Shown piece by piece: positions 6,200 through 7,155 of a stretch of 7,155 bases of DNA. Position numbers and translations under genes: made by a program. How positions within the stretch are numbered: the first letter of the stretch is position 1; each line of letters begins with the position of its first letter. Origin of the DNA: JAAYJG01 sp964450305 (GTDB taxonomy: Bacteria; Bacillota; Clostridia; DSM-8532); NCBI GenBank assembly GCA_964450305.1, contig CAYVFB010000132.1, forward strand, positions 1 through 7,155. The letters run 5' to 3'. Below the pieces are notes generated by a model. The model saw only the letters and a program-made list of their open reading frames with translations. It was not told the origin of the DNA and did not search any database.

Positions 6200-7072
6200 A
6201 TGTTAACCATAAATGAACCCTTCTTCAGTATACAAATAAAAAATTTTAATCCTTACCAAACCTTCCTGTGCGGTCAGTGCTTCCGTTGGGCGCAAAACCA
6301 GGACGGGCTTTGGACGGGAATCGTTTTTGGGCGCAGGCTGAAGCTTTCCTGGGAAAACGGCATTTGTACTCTTTACGGCATCGATCAGCAGCAGTTTATG
6401 GATCAATTTTATGATTATTTTGATTTGCAAACCGATTATTTCAGCATCCAAAAAAAGCTTGTTCAAATGGATGAGAAGCTTGAAAAGGCAGTGGCCTTCG
6501 GCAGTGGCATGCGGCTGCTGCGACAGGATCTTTGGGAGGTTCTTTTGTCCTTTGTCATCTCCCAAAACAACGGAATACCCAGGATTAAGCAAATCGTGGA
6601 CTCACTTTGTCTGCATTTTGGAAAGCCCATTTCAGTGGAAGATGACGCTTACGACTTCCCACAGCCCGAAGCATTGGCCGGTGCGACAATGGACAACCTG
6701 AACCTGTGCCGGGGAGGATACCGTTGTCGATATATTTCTGATATCTCAGGAATTCTGGCGCATAAACCTTCTTATCTGACTGAGCTGAAAACTCTTCCCA
6801 GCCAGCAGGCCAGAGAGCTGTTGTTATCGCTTCCTGGAATTGGGCCAAAGGTTGCCGACTGTGTTCTTTTATACAGCGGGATCGATCGAAGTGCTTTCCC
6901 GGTAGACCGATGGATCAAACGGGTGATGGAGGAATTATACTTCCACAGGGAAACCAGCGAAGACACCATTCGGAAGTTCGCCCGGGATACCTTCGGAGAT
7001 CTGGCCGGTATCGCGCAGCAGTACTTATTTTACTATGCCCTCAACAACTTCGGAAAGCATGCTGATGCATGA
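6200..7072 (+). CDS. ogg: 8-oxoguanine DNA glycosylase/AP lyase (OGG1 family, HhH-GPD)
   Basis: A 290-residue cytosolic base-excision repair enzyme that removes 8-oxoguanine opposite C and, in the family, also nicks the abasic site. The N-terminal OGG_N domain (about 1-110) contains CGQCFRW (24-30), equivalent to the QSFRW of human OGG1. The HhH-GPD domain has SQNNGIPRIK (121-130), RGGYRCRYI (171-179), the helix-hairpin-helix LPGIGPKVADC (211-221) and FPVDRW (233-238). The catalytic lysine is Lys217 and the conserved aspartate Asp236; Cys221 matches the human base-pocket Cys253. The YLFYYALN segment (275-282) is typical of bacterial OGG1 proteins. The size fits bacterial OGG1 relatives (about 270-300), and all key residues are present. 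DNA-3-methyladenine glycosylase (AlkA) is the nearest alternative and is disfavoured by the CFRW and GPKVADC motifs. It is transcribed away from fapA and appears monocistronic here; a structured repeat follows the stop. Confidence 0.93.
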   Translation: MLTINEPFFSIQIKNFNPYQTFLCGQCFRWAQNQDGLWTGIVFGRRLKLSWENGICTLYGIDQQQFMDQFYDYFDLQTDYFSIQKKLVQMDEKLEKAVAFGSGMRLLRQDLWEVLLSFVISQNNGIPRIKQIVDSLCLHFGKPISVEDDAYDFPQPEALAGATMDNLNLCRGGYRCRYISDISGILAHKPSYLTELKTLPSQQARELLLSLPGIGPKVADCVLLYSGIDRSAFPVDRWIKRVMEELYFHRETSEDTIRKFARDTFGDLAGIAQQYLFYYALNNFGKHADA

Positions 7073-7111
7073 AGCATGTAATCCAAAGCAAACTAATCGA
7101 TTGTGCCAACT

Positions 7112-7155
7112 TATAACGAAGCCCGATGGGCCCCCGCCCCACCTCTTAACGTATT
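7112..7155 (+). repeat. Right copy of the dispersed repeat, cut by the window end
   Basis: This segment matches the reverse complement of 64-107 at 41 of 44 bases; the three differences are all transitions. It begins 39 bases after the ogg stop and reads in the same sense relative to ogg as the left copy does relative to rqcP. It contains GCCC-GAT-GGGC (7121-7131), a four-base-pair hairpin, while the left copy has five pairs. The rest of the element, including the two long hairpins of the left copy, would lie beyond the window edge. Confidence 0.75.

Noticed and set aside
7058..7078. CATGCT/AGCATG inverted repeat over the ogg stop codon, considered as a terminator
   Set aside because: Only six base pairs, a nine-base loop and no following T-run.
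1..7155. tRNA, rRNA, CRISPR array, transposase, or defence-system genes
   Set aside because: None seen on either strand; all substantial frames are accounted for by the six genes or their shadows.

Overview
The window holds six complete protein genes and looks like a fragment of a Bacillota chromosome, most likely class Clostridia. The evidence is the gene set (RqcP next to MazG, a DUF6062 protein, a FapA/DUF342 protein, a clostridial-type OGG glycosylase), purine-rich Shine-Dalgarno sites, one clear TTG start, mid-range GC, and codon use that looks uniform by eye. This placement is inference from gene content; no 16S or other strict marker is present.

Layout. Five genes run leftward on the minus strand, in transcription order: fapA-like (5878-4286), a triple-GAF regulator (4135-2201), a DUF6062 protein (2048-1269), mazG (1247-462) and rqcP (365-126). 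Gaps are about 150, 150, 21 and 96 bases, with no convincing intrinsic terminator between them, so they could form one operon with weaker internal promoters. One gene, an 8-oxoguanine DNA glycosylase (6200-7072), runs rightward. The 321-base divergent region between fapA and ogg holds an extended -10 promoter for fapA, a plausible promoter for ogg, and a stem-loop in the predicted ogg leader.

Function. MazG and OGG both guard against damaged nucleotides, MazG by hydrolysing NTPs and OGG by excising 8-oxoguanine. RqcP acts in ribosome rescue, and the mazG-rqcP adjacency echoes the Bacillus yabN-yabO order. FapA and the GAF protein are surface/polymer-type and sensory proteins whose substrates cannot be read from the sequence.

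The most unusual feature is at the edges. The same 44-base sequence (41/44 identical, all three differences transitions) lies at both ends in inverted orientation, each copy shortly after a gene's stop codon and in the same sense relative to that gene. The longer left copy folds on paper into a three-way junction. It looks like a dispersed structured repeat, and the fragment probably ends at both sides because assembly broke inside it. I do not recognise the family.
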